The notes: generated by a model from the sequence alone, not told the origin. DNA of 7,739 bases from Bacteroidota bacterium (GCA_009778375.1 WRJW01000164.1:1-7739); one strand, 5' to 3'. Shown: positions 1 to 7,237, counted from the first letter of the stretch. A program made the numbers and translations.

Positions 1-84
1 AACCACTCCGGCTTCTTTCTTTCCGCAATCATGCACAAAAAAGGAGAGGACAAATAAGCCAATAATTAATCTCAAAACATTCAT
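1..84 (-). CDS. Putative small envelope protein, N-terminal fragment, unknown function
   Basis: This is a partial reading frame that runs off the left edge, and only 28 codons are visible. It starts with ATG at 84-82, 7 nt after the copA stop codon, so it is probably the next gene of the same operon. The visible peptide begins with a short N-region (MNVLR) and a hydrophobic stretch at residues 6-17. His-Asp-Cys-Gly-Lys-Lys-Glu follows at 18-24. That layout resembles a lipoprotein signal with Cys20 as the lipidated residue. However, the -1 position is Asp rather than the usual Gly, Ala or Ser, so a type I signal peptide or a membrane anchor is equally possible. No Shine-Dalgarno sequence is visible. 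I do not recognise the family. Its place after copA makes a copper-related envelope role conceivable, but that is only inference from position. Confidence 0.5.
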   Translation of the reverse strand, partial: MNVLRLIIGLFVLSFFVHDCGKKEAGVV

Positions 85-91
85 CTGTCTG

Positions 92-2293
92 TTATTTTAT
101 TTTCAAACGCAGGCTGTTGGTAACTACGCTGATACTGCTTAACGCCATAGCTGCCCCCCCAATCATCGGGTTGAGCAAAAATCCGTTTACGGGATAGAGA
201 ATGCCGGCAGCAATCGGGATGGCAATCAGGTTGTAAATAAAGGCCCAAAACAGGTTTTGCTTAATGGTTGCAACGGTTTGTTTTGAGAGTTGGATGGCCT
301 TTGTAATATGCATAAGATCAGAAGAGATAATGGTCATTTGAGCGGTATCCATGGCCATGTCGCTCCCTTTGCCCATGGCTATGCTAAGGTCGGCTTGAGC
401 CAGTGCCGCGCTGTCGTTTATACCGTCTCCCGCCATGGCCACTATGTTGCCTTTGGCTTGCAGCTCCTTTACAAAATCGGCTTTTTCGTGGGGCAAAACG
501 CCCGCCCTGTACTGCGTTATTCCCGAACTTTTTGCGATCTCGCAAGCGGTGGCTTCGTTGTCTCCGGTGAGCATATATACTTCCATCCCGCTCTTTTTTA
601 AGGCAGCAACGGCCTCTTTTGAACCGGGTTTCAGGGTGTCGGCCACGGCGACCACGGCTAAGGTATGTACATCATCGGCAAACCAGATAACGGTTTTGGC
701 CTCCTTCATCCATTCGGTGGCCTGCTTTTCTAAGGGAAGCTCCAGGGTAATGCGGTTTTCGCGCATGAGCCTTTCGTTACCCGCAAACCATGTTTTACCG
801 TTTACTACCCCTTTTACCCCTTTTCCCGTCAGACTTTCAAAAGTTTGCAACGGACAGCCGTCCAAATTTCCAAAATAATCGAGTACTGATTGGGCAAAGG
901 GATGTTCAGAATGTTTTTCGAGGGTGTAAAAAATGTTCTTGAAACCCTCGTCTCCATGTAGCCACCTCGTGGCTGTAACCACCGGTTTTCCCACCGTAAG
1001 GGTGCCGGTTTTGTCAAGGAGCACAACATTTACCCTTTTGGCCACCTCTAAACTCTCTGCATCTTTGATTAAAATCCCCATTTCGGCTCCTTTTCCCACC
1101 CCGACCATGATGGCGGTGGGCGTGGCCAATCCTAAGGCACAGGGACAAGCTATAATTAATACGGTAACCAAAGCTAAAAAACCGTGGGTTAGTCCATTGG
1201 TCGGATCCAGCAAAAGCCAAAGCATAAACGACAGAACGGCAATACCGATCAACAAGGGAACAAAGATAGCGGCAATCCTGTCGGCTAATTTTTGAATCGG
1301 CGCCCTGCTTCCCTGGGCCTCCTGTACCATCCGGATGATTTGGGCCAGCATGGTGTCGGCTCCGACTTTTTCGGCGCAAAAACAAAAACTTCCTTTTTGG
1401 TTGATGGTTCCGGCAAAGACTTTGGCATTTTTTTCCTTGAACACCGGAATCGACTCGCCGGTGAGCAGGCGCTCATCCACGTAGGAGCTCCCCTCGGTAA
1501 TCGATCCGTCAACGGCAATTTTTTCGCCCGGTTTTACCAACAGCAAATCGCCCGGTTTCAGGCTAAAAATGGGAACCTCTTGATGGGCGCCGTCTCTATT
1601 CACTACGGTAACCATTTTGGGTTGCAATCCCATCAGTTTTTTTAGGGCTGAGGAGGTATTGCCTTTGGCGCGCTCTTCCAACAGCCGCCCCAGAAGAATA
1701 AAAGCAATAATAACGCCGGATGCTTCAAAATATACGTGGGGATGAATACCGCGCGCCAGCCACCATTGAGGATAGAGCATATTGAAAATGCTGAAAACAT
1801 AAGCGATGCCCGTACTGAGGGCCACTAACGTATTCATGTTGGCCGACCGGTGTTTCAACTGTTTCCAGGCATCTGCAAAGAAACCCCTGCCGAACCAAAA
1901 AACCACCGGCGTAGACAACGCCCACATTATTTCGTGCGAATAGGGAATATCCATAAAGACCATTCCGATGATAAAGAGTGGAAGGGAGAGTGCAACGGCC
2001 CCCATGGTACGGCCTTTCAGTTTTCTGTATTGGGCCTTGTGTGCCTGTTCCGCTTCGTCTGAAAGATCTTTATGGGTATCAATGAGCAAATCGTACCCTG
2101 CCTGTTGTACCGATGCACGCAAAAGTTCGGGCGTGGTATGCAAAGGATTATATGCTACGGTTGCCGTTGCAGCGGCAAAATTGACGAGGGCGGAGCTGAC
2201 TCCTTCCTGACTGTTCAGCGTTTTTTGGACCTTTGCGGCACAGGAGGCACAGCCCATATCCAATACGGGAAAAGTGGATGTTTTTGTTTTCAC
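92..2293 (-). CDS. copA: Cu(+)-exporting P1B-type ATPase (CopA family)
   Basis: Inner-membrane pump that hydrolyses ATP to export Cu(+) (possibly Ag(+)) from the cytoplasm. The 733 residues are full length. In order: one N-terminal heavy-metal-associated domain (about 5-70) with Cys-Ala-Ser-Cys at 15-18; paired helices at about 98-137; two helices at about 151-202; actuator TGES at 278-281; ion-site CPC at 383-385 in TM4; phosphorylation motif DKTGT with Asp427; Ser-Glu-His-Pro at 462-465; TGDN at 576-579; GDGIND at 622-627; Tyr-Asn at 687-688; and Met716 with Ser-Ser 719-720 in the last helix. CPC, YN and MxxSS together indicate the Cu(+) subgroup P1B-1, not Zn/Cd/Pb pumps. The start codon is GTG at 2293-2291, 2 nt after the M24 stop. 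The next in-frame ATG (residue 13) would cut into the metal-binding domain, so the GTG start is preferred. No copper-responsive regulator or chaperone gene is visible in the window. Confidence 0.96.
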   Translation of the reverse strand: MKTKTSTFPVLDMGCASCAAKVQKTLNSQEGVSSALVNFAAATATVAYNPLHTTPELLRASVQQAGYDLLIDTHKDLSDEAEQAHKAQYRKLKGRTMGAVALSLPLFIIGMVFMDIPYSHEIMWALSTPVVFWFGRGFFADAWKQLKHRSANMNTLVALSTGIAYVFSIFNMLYPQWWLARGIHPHVYFEASGVIIAFILLGRLLEERAKGNTSSALKKLMGLQPKMVTVVNRDGAHQEVPIFSLKPGDLLLVKPGEKIAVDGSITEGSSYVDERLLTGESIPVFKEKNAKVFAGTINQKGSFCFCAEKVGADTMLAQIIRMVQEAQGSRAPIQKLADRIAAIFVPLLIGIAVLSFMLWLLLDPTNGLTHGFLALVTVLIIACPCALGLATPTAIMVGVGKGAEMGILIKDAESLEVAKRVNVVLLDKTGTLTVGKPVVTATRWLHGDEGFKNIFYTLEKHSEHPFAQSVLDYFGNLDGCPLQTFESLTGKGVKGVVNGKTWFAGNERLMRENRITLELPLEKQATEWMKEAKTVIWFADDVHTLAVVAVADTLKPGSKEAVAALKKSGMEVYMLTGDNEATACEIAKSSGITQYRAGVLPHEKADFVKELQAKGNIVAMAGDGINDSAALAQADLSIAMGKGSDMAMDTAQMTIISSDLMHITKAIQLSKQTVATIKQNLFWAFIYNLIAIPIAAGILYPVNGFLLNPMIGGAAMALSSISVVTNSLRLKIK

Positions 2294-2295
2294 GT

Positions 2296-3540
2296 TTATT
2301 TGAGGGTCATTTTGGTCAGGTTCTCGTTGGTTCCGTCTCCCTTAATCAGGATGTCCTCTTCTAAGCGCACGGCAAAACCTGCATATTTTTGGTATATGGG
2401 TTTGATTTGTCGGGCAAAAGCCATAAACTCCTCTTCCGAAACAAGTCGGGCCAATCTTTGAGGTCGGGCATCTAATCCCTCTTTGGGAAAATAAATGGCC
2501 GGTTCAAAGGTCATGATCATGCCGGGCATATAGACCCTCCGGTCGTCCGGAATCATCCGCAGGTAGTCGTACCATACGTCATGGGTGTCCAAGCCAATGT
2601 GGTGGCCAAATCCATGCTGGATCCAAAAGGCGCGTTGCCAGGGGCTCTCGCTGTCTGTAATTAATCCTAATTTATATAATTCGTCCACAATAACCTGCAC
2701 GGCGCTTTGCTCTACCTGAGCATGAAAATTACCCATAACCATACCCTTGACGCCCGTTTCCAAAGATTTGTATACGATATCGTAAATGGTTTGCTGTTCT
2801 TTGGTAAATTTTCCCGAAAGGGTAAACGACACGGTAATATCGCCGGTGTACTGATCTTTTAATGCCCCTATATCTACCACAATCATCTCGTTGGCGCCCG
2901 GAACCTTGTCGGTAACGTCTGCATGAGGGGTAGTTCCCAAGTTGCCCGAAGCAACCTCTTGAAAGGCGATTCCGTTGCCCCCTTCCGCTATAAACTTGCG
3001 CTCCATCAGGTTGAACAAATCCTGCTCCGTCATGCCCGGTCTCATGTTTTGGTACATATATTTGATGCCGTCGGCGGTAATTCGGCATGCCTCCCTAATC
3101 ACCGCAATCTCTTCGATATCCTTTACAGCGCGTTTGTATACTAAAATGGAGTCGGCGTTTTCAAAGGGAGCCTGGTAAAAATATTTTTGATTAAAATCAG
3201 CGGAAAATGCGGACAAAATCAGCCGTTTTTTCTCCCTTTTGGTTTGCTCAATCACGGCCTCCAAGGCGGCAAGCTGATCGGGCGCAAACAGGGTTGTTGT
3301 TGCTACACGATTTTGAATGTCAAATACATAAACATAACCAGGCTGGTCAATGCCGGTAAAGTAGTAGAAGTTCTTATTGAGTTTTCCGTCTTTCATGGTA
3401 GAAGGAATAAAGGCGACGCCCGTACGGACTTCGCGGGCAAATAATTCACGACGTTTGGCAAAAGCCGCTTCGCTAAAATTTTGGGCAAAAAGCGTGGCCG
3501 CAGAGAGGGCTAAGAGGGTTAAGCAAATAGTTTTTTTCAT
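2296..3540 (-). CDS. Exported Xaa-Pro aminopeptidase-like M24 metallopeptidase
   Basis: Predicted dinuclear metal (typically Mn or Co) aminopeptidase of family M24B, which removes an N-terminal residue preceding proline. It has 414 residues. Residues 1-19 form a signal peptide with a likely cleavage between Ala19 and Gln20, so the enzyme should work in the periplasm or outside, unlike cytoplasmic PepP. A reduced creatinase-type N-domain (about 25-135) precedes the pita-bread catalytic domain (about 140-400). The five metal ligands match the PepP pattern: Asp223 (VDIGA), Asp234 (TGDIT), His313 (GFGHHIG), Glu346 (TFEP) and Glu394 (RLEED). His320 in LDTHD matches the second conserved His. All key residues are present, so it should be active; prolidase or another M24B specificity cannot be excluded. 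The ATG lies 2 nt after the M16 stop codon, which suggests translational coupling. No Shine-Dalgarno sequence is visible. Confidence 0.92.
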   Translation of the reverse strand: MKKTICLTLLALSAATLFAQNFSEAAFAKRRELFAREVRTGVAFIPSTMKDGKLNKNFYYFTGIDQPGYVYVFDIQNRVATTTLFAPDQLAALEAVIEQTKREKKRLILSAFSADFNQKYFYQAPFENADSILVYKRAVKDIEEIAVIREACRITADGIKYMYQNMRPGMTEQDLFNLMERKFIAEGGNGIAFQEVASGNLGTTPHADVTDKVPGANEMIVVDIGALKDQYTGDITVSFTLSGKFTKEQQTIYDIVYKSLETGVKGMVMGNFHAQVEQSAVQVIVDELYKLGLITDSESPWQRAFWIQHGFGHHIGLDTHDVWYDYLRMIPDDRRVYMPGMIMTFEPAIYFPKEGLDARPQRLARLVSEEEFMAFARQIKPIYQKYAGFAVRLEEDILIKGDGTNENLTKMTLK

Positions 3541-3542
3541 AA

Positions 3543-6437
3543 TTAATATCCAAAAATGGCTGATTGAGTGAGTTTAGTGATGGGGCCGATCCCTTCTAAG
3601 TACCTTACATTTAAGTCTTTGATGTCTCCTAAAATAAAGTATGTATAAGGACGATCTTTAACGTAGTTTTGTTGAAAGGCTTTTACGTTTTCAAAGGTAA
3701 AGCCCTGTACCTGTTCGTAAATCTCGCGGCGCTTGTCGGTGTCATAACCCATCTGTTTGTCGTTAAGATAATTGAACAGAATGTTTCCACGCAAGATGCG
3801 TCCGGTACGCAGGCCGGTCAGGATCTCTTCTTTGGCTAAGGTAAAGGATTTTTCCGATTCGGGCATATTGTTCAGGATGTCGAGGAAGGCGCCAATGGCG
3901 TCCATCATCTTGTCGTTTTGGGTCGCAATCATCGTCGTCAGAAGGTAGGGACGATCGGGTTTTGCCGGCGTTGAATAGTTGGCACGGGCGCTGTAGGCCA
4001 ATCCCCGCGCTTCGCGCATTTCCTGAAAAACGATGGCATTCATTCCTCCGCCAAAATAGGCGTTGAACATGGTGCGAATGGGCTCTAAGGATTTATCAAA
4101 AGTTCCTCCCTTATGGGCCATGCCCATATAGATTTGTTTGGCGTCGTATTGGGCAAGGAGCACGCGATTTTGGACGGTTTCCTGCTCCTTGAAGGTAACG
4201 GCTTGCGGTACGGGCTGCAACGATTCGCCGGTGGCGTGCTTGGCGTTGATGATGCCGAGAAGTTGTTCCCGATTCAGCGGACCATAGTACAAAATAGTAT
4301 GTTCCAAATTTTTAAGATTTTTGGTACGGCCTACCAGCTCCTCGGGATTCATTGATTTTAATGCTGATTCCGTAAGGATATTGGTAAAAGGTGAGGTAGG
4401 GCCGTAGATTGCATACTGCTGAAGCGCGGAAAAGTTTGCATACTGGTCAAGTTTTGCATCGGAACGTTTCTTGAGCAGGTCATTGACCAAATTGGCATAC
4501 ACACCTGCATCGGGTTGGGCATCGGCTAAACGCTCTTCGAGCAGCTCCATGGCGCGTTCAAAATGGTCGCTCAATCCGCTTATCGAAACATAGACCCTGT
4601 CGTTGGTGGCCTGGACGCGAAAGGAGCAGGCAAGGGCGTATAATTCGCTGTTGATTTCTTCGGCTGTTTTGGTAGAAGTGCCCAGATAATTCAGGTAGTT
4701 GAAGGCAGTACCTAAGGCTTTATCGTTGTTATTTCCCATTTCAAACACATAATAGAACTCAAAAACAGGATTGGTGGTATTTTGTTTGTAGAGCACGGGG
4801 ATGTTTTGTTTGGCCGTTAAGATAGAAAGGTCTTTGTCGTAATCAAGAAAGAGGGGTTGAATAGGATCGGCTTTGCGCTCTTTCATCTGTGCCAAGTATG
4901 CACTTTCGTATTCGCGGTTGGCCGAAACGGGTGTAATAGAGGGTTTATCTATCTTTTTGTTGTCGGGCGCTCCTTCGCGTTTGTACACCACAACGTAATT
5001 ATTGTTTAAATAAGTGTTACAAAAATCTACGATATCCTGTTTGGTCAGTTTGGATTGTACCTCAATGCGCGTCACCTGGTCCATCCAGTCAATTCGGTTT
5101 ATAAAAGCATTGAGCATAAGATAGGCTGCATATTGATAATCCTGTTGTTGGTAGTAGCGGGAGAGTTTAAAATTGTTGAGGATGGCTGTCAAAAGTTCTT
5201 CGTCAAATTCGCCTTTTTTTATCTGCTCGATTTGCGAGAGCAGCAAATCTTTTACCTCCTCGAGCGTTTGTCCCTGCTTGGGTATGCCGTACAGTTCAAA
5301 AATGGAGTAATCGGACAAATCCATCAAACCGCTTCCGGCACGCAGCGCCAATTGTTTGAGGATTACATTGAGGTCGATTAATCCCGCTTTTCCATTAGTC
5401 AACAAATAATTGATCAACTCCATGGTGGCTGCCTCTTTGGAATGGGCGCCGGGGAAACGGAAGGCGATGGTTACGTTGGCAGCTTCCAATCCCTGCACTT
5501 CCTTAACAATGGGTTGGGTAATGGGATCTTCGGGAGCATATTCCAACGGAGAAAGCACTTTGCTTTGCAGTTTGCCAAAATATTTATCAATAATTTTAAT
5601 CGTTTTATCGGGATCAAGGTCGCCAACCATTACCACGGCCATATTGTTAGGTACATACCAGGTGTCAAAATAGCGCTTAATGTTGGTAATGGAGGGGTTT
5701 TTCAGGTGCTCCTGGGTACCGATAACGGTCTGTTTTCCGTAAGGATGATGGGGAAAAAGTTCGGCCATAATCGTATCAAATACTTTTTCTTCGTCGTCGG
5801 TTAATCCCATATTGTATTCTTCGTATACCGTCTCCAATTCGGTATGAAACAGGCGGAGTACAGGATCCGAAAAGCGATCCGACTCTATTATTGCCCAATT
5901 TTCTATCTCGTTGGATGGAATATCTTCCATATATGCCGTCATGTCGTAAGAAGTAAATGCGTTGGATCCTTTTGATCCAATAGCGCTCATCAATTTGTCG
6001 TACTCATTGGGAATGGCAATTTTTGACGCCTCCTGAGAGACGCTGTCTATTTGGGCATAAATGGTTTTGCGTTCCTGCAGGTCGGTGGTTTGGCGGTAGA
6101 CTTCAAAGAGGGCCTCGATTTTGTCCAACAGTGGCTTTTCGGCCGCATAGTCAAAAGTACCAAATTGAGAAGTTCCTTTAAACATCAGATGTTCAAAATA
6201 GTGAGCCAGACCGGTGGTTTCTGCCGGATCGTTTTTACTCCCCACGCGAACGCCTATAAAGGTCTGGATGCGCGGGTTGTCGGTATTGACCGAAAGATAG
6301 ACTTTGAGTCCGTTATCCAAGGTATATATGCGTGTTTGGAGGGGATCGCCCGGGACGCTTTCATACGAATATTTGGACGTGGTACATGCTGCGGTTGCCA
6401 ACAGCAGCAGTGAGAGTGTGTAAAGTTTGTTTTTCAT
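3543..6437 (-). CDS. M16 family (pitrilysin/insulinase-like) zinc metalloprotease, lipoprotein
   Basis: Predicted zinc endopeptidase that degrades peptides inside a closed two-halved chamber. At 964 residues it holds both M16 halves on one chain. A lipoprotein signal ends at Thr-Ala-Ala-Cys with Cys18 as the lipidated residue. The residues just after Cys18 are not acidic, so the acid-rich surface-export signal known from Bacteroidetes is not evident and a periplasm-facing anchor seems likelier. The N-half carries the inverted zinc motif HYFEH (79-83) with the third ligand in the Glu206-Glu207 pair. The spacing is longer than usual because of an insertion at about 94-142. NAFTSYD at 159-165 is the conserved substrate-side strand. 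The C-half has no HxxEH, as expected for the non-catalytic half, but keeps the substrate-binding Arg/Tyr motif (Arg808, Arg811, Tyr815) after YFGGGMN. The start is 31 nt after the fkbM stop, with a possible own promoter, and the stop is 2 nt before the M24 gene. Confidence 0.94.
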   Translation of the reverse strand: MKNKLYTLSLLLLATAACTTSKYSYESVPGDPLQTRIYTLDNGLKVYLSVNTDNPRIQTFIGVRVGSKNDPAETTGLAHYFEHLMFKGTSQFGTFDYAAEKPLLDKIEALFEVYRQTTDLQERKTIYAQIDSVSQEASKIAIPNEYDKLMSAIGSKGSNAFTSYDMTAYMEDIPSNEIENWAIIESDRFSDPVLRLFHTELETVYEEYNMGLTDDEEKVFDTIMAELFPHHPYGKQTVIGTQEHLKNPSITNIKRYFDTWYVPNNMAVVMVGDLDPDKTIKIIDKYFGKLQSKVLSPLEYAPEDPITQPIVKEVQGLEAANVTIAFRFPGAHSKEAATMELINYLLTNGKAGLIDLNVILKQLALRAGSGLMDLSDYSIFELYGIPKQGQTLEEVKDLLLSQIEQIKKGEFDEELLTAILNNFKLSRYYQQQDYQYAAYLMLNAFINRIDWMDQVTRIEVQSKLTKQDIVDFCNTYLNNNYVVVYKREGAPDNKKIDKPSITPVSANREYESAYLAQMKERKADPIQPLFLDYDKDLSILTAKQNIPVLYKQNTTNPVFEFYYVFEMGNNNDKALGTAFNYLNYLGTSTKTAEEINSELYALACSFRVQATNDRVYVSISGLSDHFERAMELLEERLADAQPDAGVYANLVNDLLKKRSDAKLDQYANFSALQQYAIYGPTSPFTNILTESALKSMNPEELVGRTKNLKNLEHTILYYGPLNREQLLGIINAKHATGESLQPVPQAVTFKEQETVQNRVLLAQYDAKQIYMGMAHKGGTFDKSLEPIRTMFNAYFGGGMNAIVFQEMREARGLAYSARANYSTPAKPDRPYLLTTMIATQNDKMMDAIGAFLDILNNMPESEKSFTLAKEEILTGLRTGRILRGNILFNYLNDKQMGYDTDKRREIYEQVQGFTFENVKAFQQNYVKDRPYTYFILGDIKDLNVRYLEGIGPITKLTQSAIFGY

Positions 6438-6468
6438 AAAAGCAGAGTTTTAATGGTCGATAACGATG

Positions 6469-7176
6469 TCAAATATACATAAAGATTTTATCTTTACTGT
6501 TGCCTAACTTTTTGCGCAATGATGGAGCGGCGCGGTAGCCAAGCCGATACAGTAAATCCGTGATTGCGGGATCGTTCATTTCGACCTGAATAATGGGCTT
6601 ATGGTATTGTATTAAATCTTTCATATCCAACAACACCGCGTATTCGCCTCCCTCGATGTCCATTTTGATGTAATTAATTTTCTCCATATCCTTAAAGAGT
6701 TGGGAGGCGATTTTCATTTGCGCTTGAACTTTGAATCCGATATTTGTTTGGTTGTCGTCTTTTTCAGGCGTGTATACATGGGAAAGTCCGGTTCTTAAAT
6801 ATCCGGACGAGATGACGGATACTAATTCTACAGCCTTTTCTTCCCGACCCAAAGCATAGGGTAAAAGGATAATGTTGGGATACTTTTTGGCCTGTTCGTT
6901 AAATATTTTATTGTAAATAGAAACCGGTTCCACGGCATAAACCTTGCCTCCTTTTCCGACCCATTTGGCAAACAGCAGGGAGTAATAGCCCAGATTGGCG
7001 CCTATGTCAATAACGGTATCTCCCTTGTTAATCAACTTTTTTACATAGTAATGACAAGTATATTCAGGATTGAATCTCAACAACCCAAGGTGGTATAAGA
7101 GAAAATAGCAGCGTTGAAGTACCCTTAAATAATTATCGCAACTCAAATGGGTGTAAAGAAATTTTTTAATATTCAT
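6469..7176 (-). CDS. FkbM family SAM-dependent methyltransferase
   Basis: Predicted cytoplasmic class I methyltransferase that transfers a methyl group from S-adenosylmethionine, usually to a hydroxyl group. Relatives modify polyketides, glycolipids or polysaccharide sugars; the substrate here is unknown. Of 235 residues, the SAM-binding glycine-rich motif I is at 55-66 (VIDIGANLGYYS), the acidic end of strand beta-2 is Glu83 in VYAVEP, and the FkbM hallmark KMDIEGGEY lies at 171-179. The closing strand IIQVEM is at 195-200. Residues 1-45 are a mostly hydrophobic, basic region ahead of the fold, with no clear signal peptide. Length is normal for the family. An AGGA lies just upstream of the ATG and a -7 box at 7203-7196 supports this start. 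It is divergent from a YfhO-family gene, another envelope-glycan type protein, which fits a role in surface glycan or lipid modification. It is probably the first gene of the leftward cluster. Confidence 0.9.
   Translation of the reverse strand: MNIKKFLYTHLSCDNYLRVLQRCYFLLYHLGLLRFNPEYTCHYYVKKLINKGDTVIDIGANLGYYSLLFAKWVGKGGKVYAVEPVSIYNKIFNEQAKKYPNIILLPYALGREEKAVELVSVISSGYLRTGLSHVYTPEKDDNQTNIGFKVQAQMKIASQLFKDMEKINYIKMDIEGGEYAVLLDMKDLIQYHKPIIQVEMNDPAITDLLYRLGYRAAPSLRKKLGNSKDKIFMYI
6470..6477 (-). promoter_or_regulatory. Candidate internal -7 box upstream of the M16 protease gene
   Basis: The minus strand reads TATATTTG, identical to the box in front of fkbM and sharing the 9-bp context CAAATATAC on the plus strand. 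It overlaps the last codons and stop of fkbM and lies 32 nt upstream of the M16 ATG, giving a leader of roughly 25 nt. No -33 TTG is found at the right distance. It could give the M16/M24/copA cluster its own transcription start, independent of fkbM. Confidence 0.4.
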
Positions 7177-7180
7177 TTTT

Positions 7181-7184
7181 TCCT
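7181..7184 (-). promoter_or_regulatory. Shine-Dalgarno-like AGGA before fkbM
   Basis: The minus strand reads AGGA followed by four A and the ATG. The core is slightly close to the start. It stands out because the other starts in the window show no purine-rich core; it supports the ATG at 7176 as the fkbM start. Confidence 0.4.
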
Positions 7185-7195
7185 GTTGTGTCGGA

Positions 7196-7203
7196 CAAAT
7201 ATA
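7196..7203 (-). promoter_or_regulatory. Candidate Bacteroidetes -7 box for fkbM
   Basis: The minus strand reads TATATTTG, a full match to the Bacteroidetes -7 consensus TAnnTTTG. It lies 19 nt upstream of the fkbM ATG, which would give a leader of roughly 10-15 nt. No TTG or TTTG occurs at the expected -33 position; the nearest TTTTTG run is 29 nt upstream, which is too far. Confidence 0.55.
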
Positions 7204-7224
7204 CTGTTTTCAGGTGAAAAAGCG

Positions 7225-7232
7225 TACTTTTG
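7225..7232 (+). promoter_or_regulatory. Candidate Bacteroidetes -7 box for the yfhO-like gene
   Basis: TACTTTTG matches the TAnnTTTG -7 consensus in full and lies 24 nt upstream of the ATG at 7257, leaving a leader of about 17-20 nt. The -33 element is weak or absent. The box overlaps the palindrome TTTTGCAAAA (7228-7237), which could serve as an operator or be chance in A+T-rich DNA. Confidence 0.5.
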
Positions 7233-7237
7233 CAAAA
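7228..7237. repeat. 10-bp perfect palindrome TTTTGCAAAA at the yfhO-like promoter
   Basis: The perfect dyad TTTTGCAAAA overlaps the end of the plus-strand -7 box. A second inverted repeat, AAAAG at 7218-7222 and CTTTT at 7227-7231 with a 4-nt loop, overlaps it. Such a site could bind a dimeric regulator, but both arms are short and A+T-rich, so chance is a serious alternative. Confidence 0.35.

Noticed and set aside
435..878. 147-codon plus-strand open frame opposite copA, and the overlapping frame at 290-601
   Set aside because: They lie entirely antisense to a well-supported P-type ATPase gene with intact motifs. They show no recognisable domain and have no promoter or coding logic of their own.
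1014..1385. Minus-strand 123-codon frame overlapping copA in a different frame
   Set aside because: It is an out-of-frame reading of the copA catalytic core with arginine-rich, low-complexity composition; the copA frame is continuous and complete.
5214..5220. A7 run on the M16 coding strand, and a similar A7 run at the M24 start (3531-3537), as possible programmed frameshift sites
   Set aside because: The zero frame continues intact through both runs, no alternative frame adds a meaningful product, and no stimulatory stem-loop is evident. Lys-Lys codons explain the runs.
5055..5804. Several plus-strand open frames of 80-120 codons opposite the M16 gene
   Set aside because: All are complementary to conserved M16 coding sequence; their sequences look like reverse-complement by-products and match no family I recognise.
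6438..6468. Possible small RNA or hairpin in the fkbM-M16 gap
   Set aside because: Only a 3-bp TCG/CGA pairing is visible in 31 nt, which is too little for a structured element.
6481..6495. AAAGAT/ATCTTT inverted repeat at the end of fkbM as a terminator
   Set aside because: The stem is only 6 bp and A+T-rich, lies inside the coding region, and has no following T-tract in the direction of transcription that would support termination.
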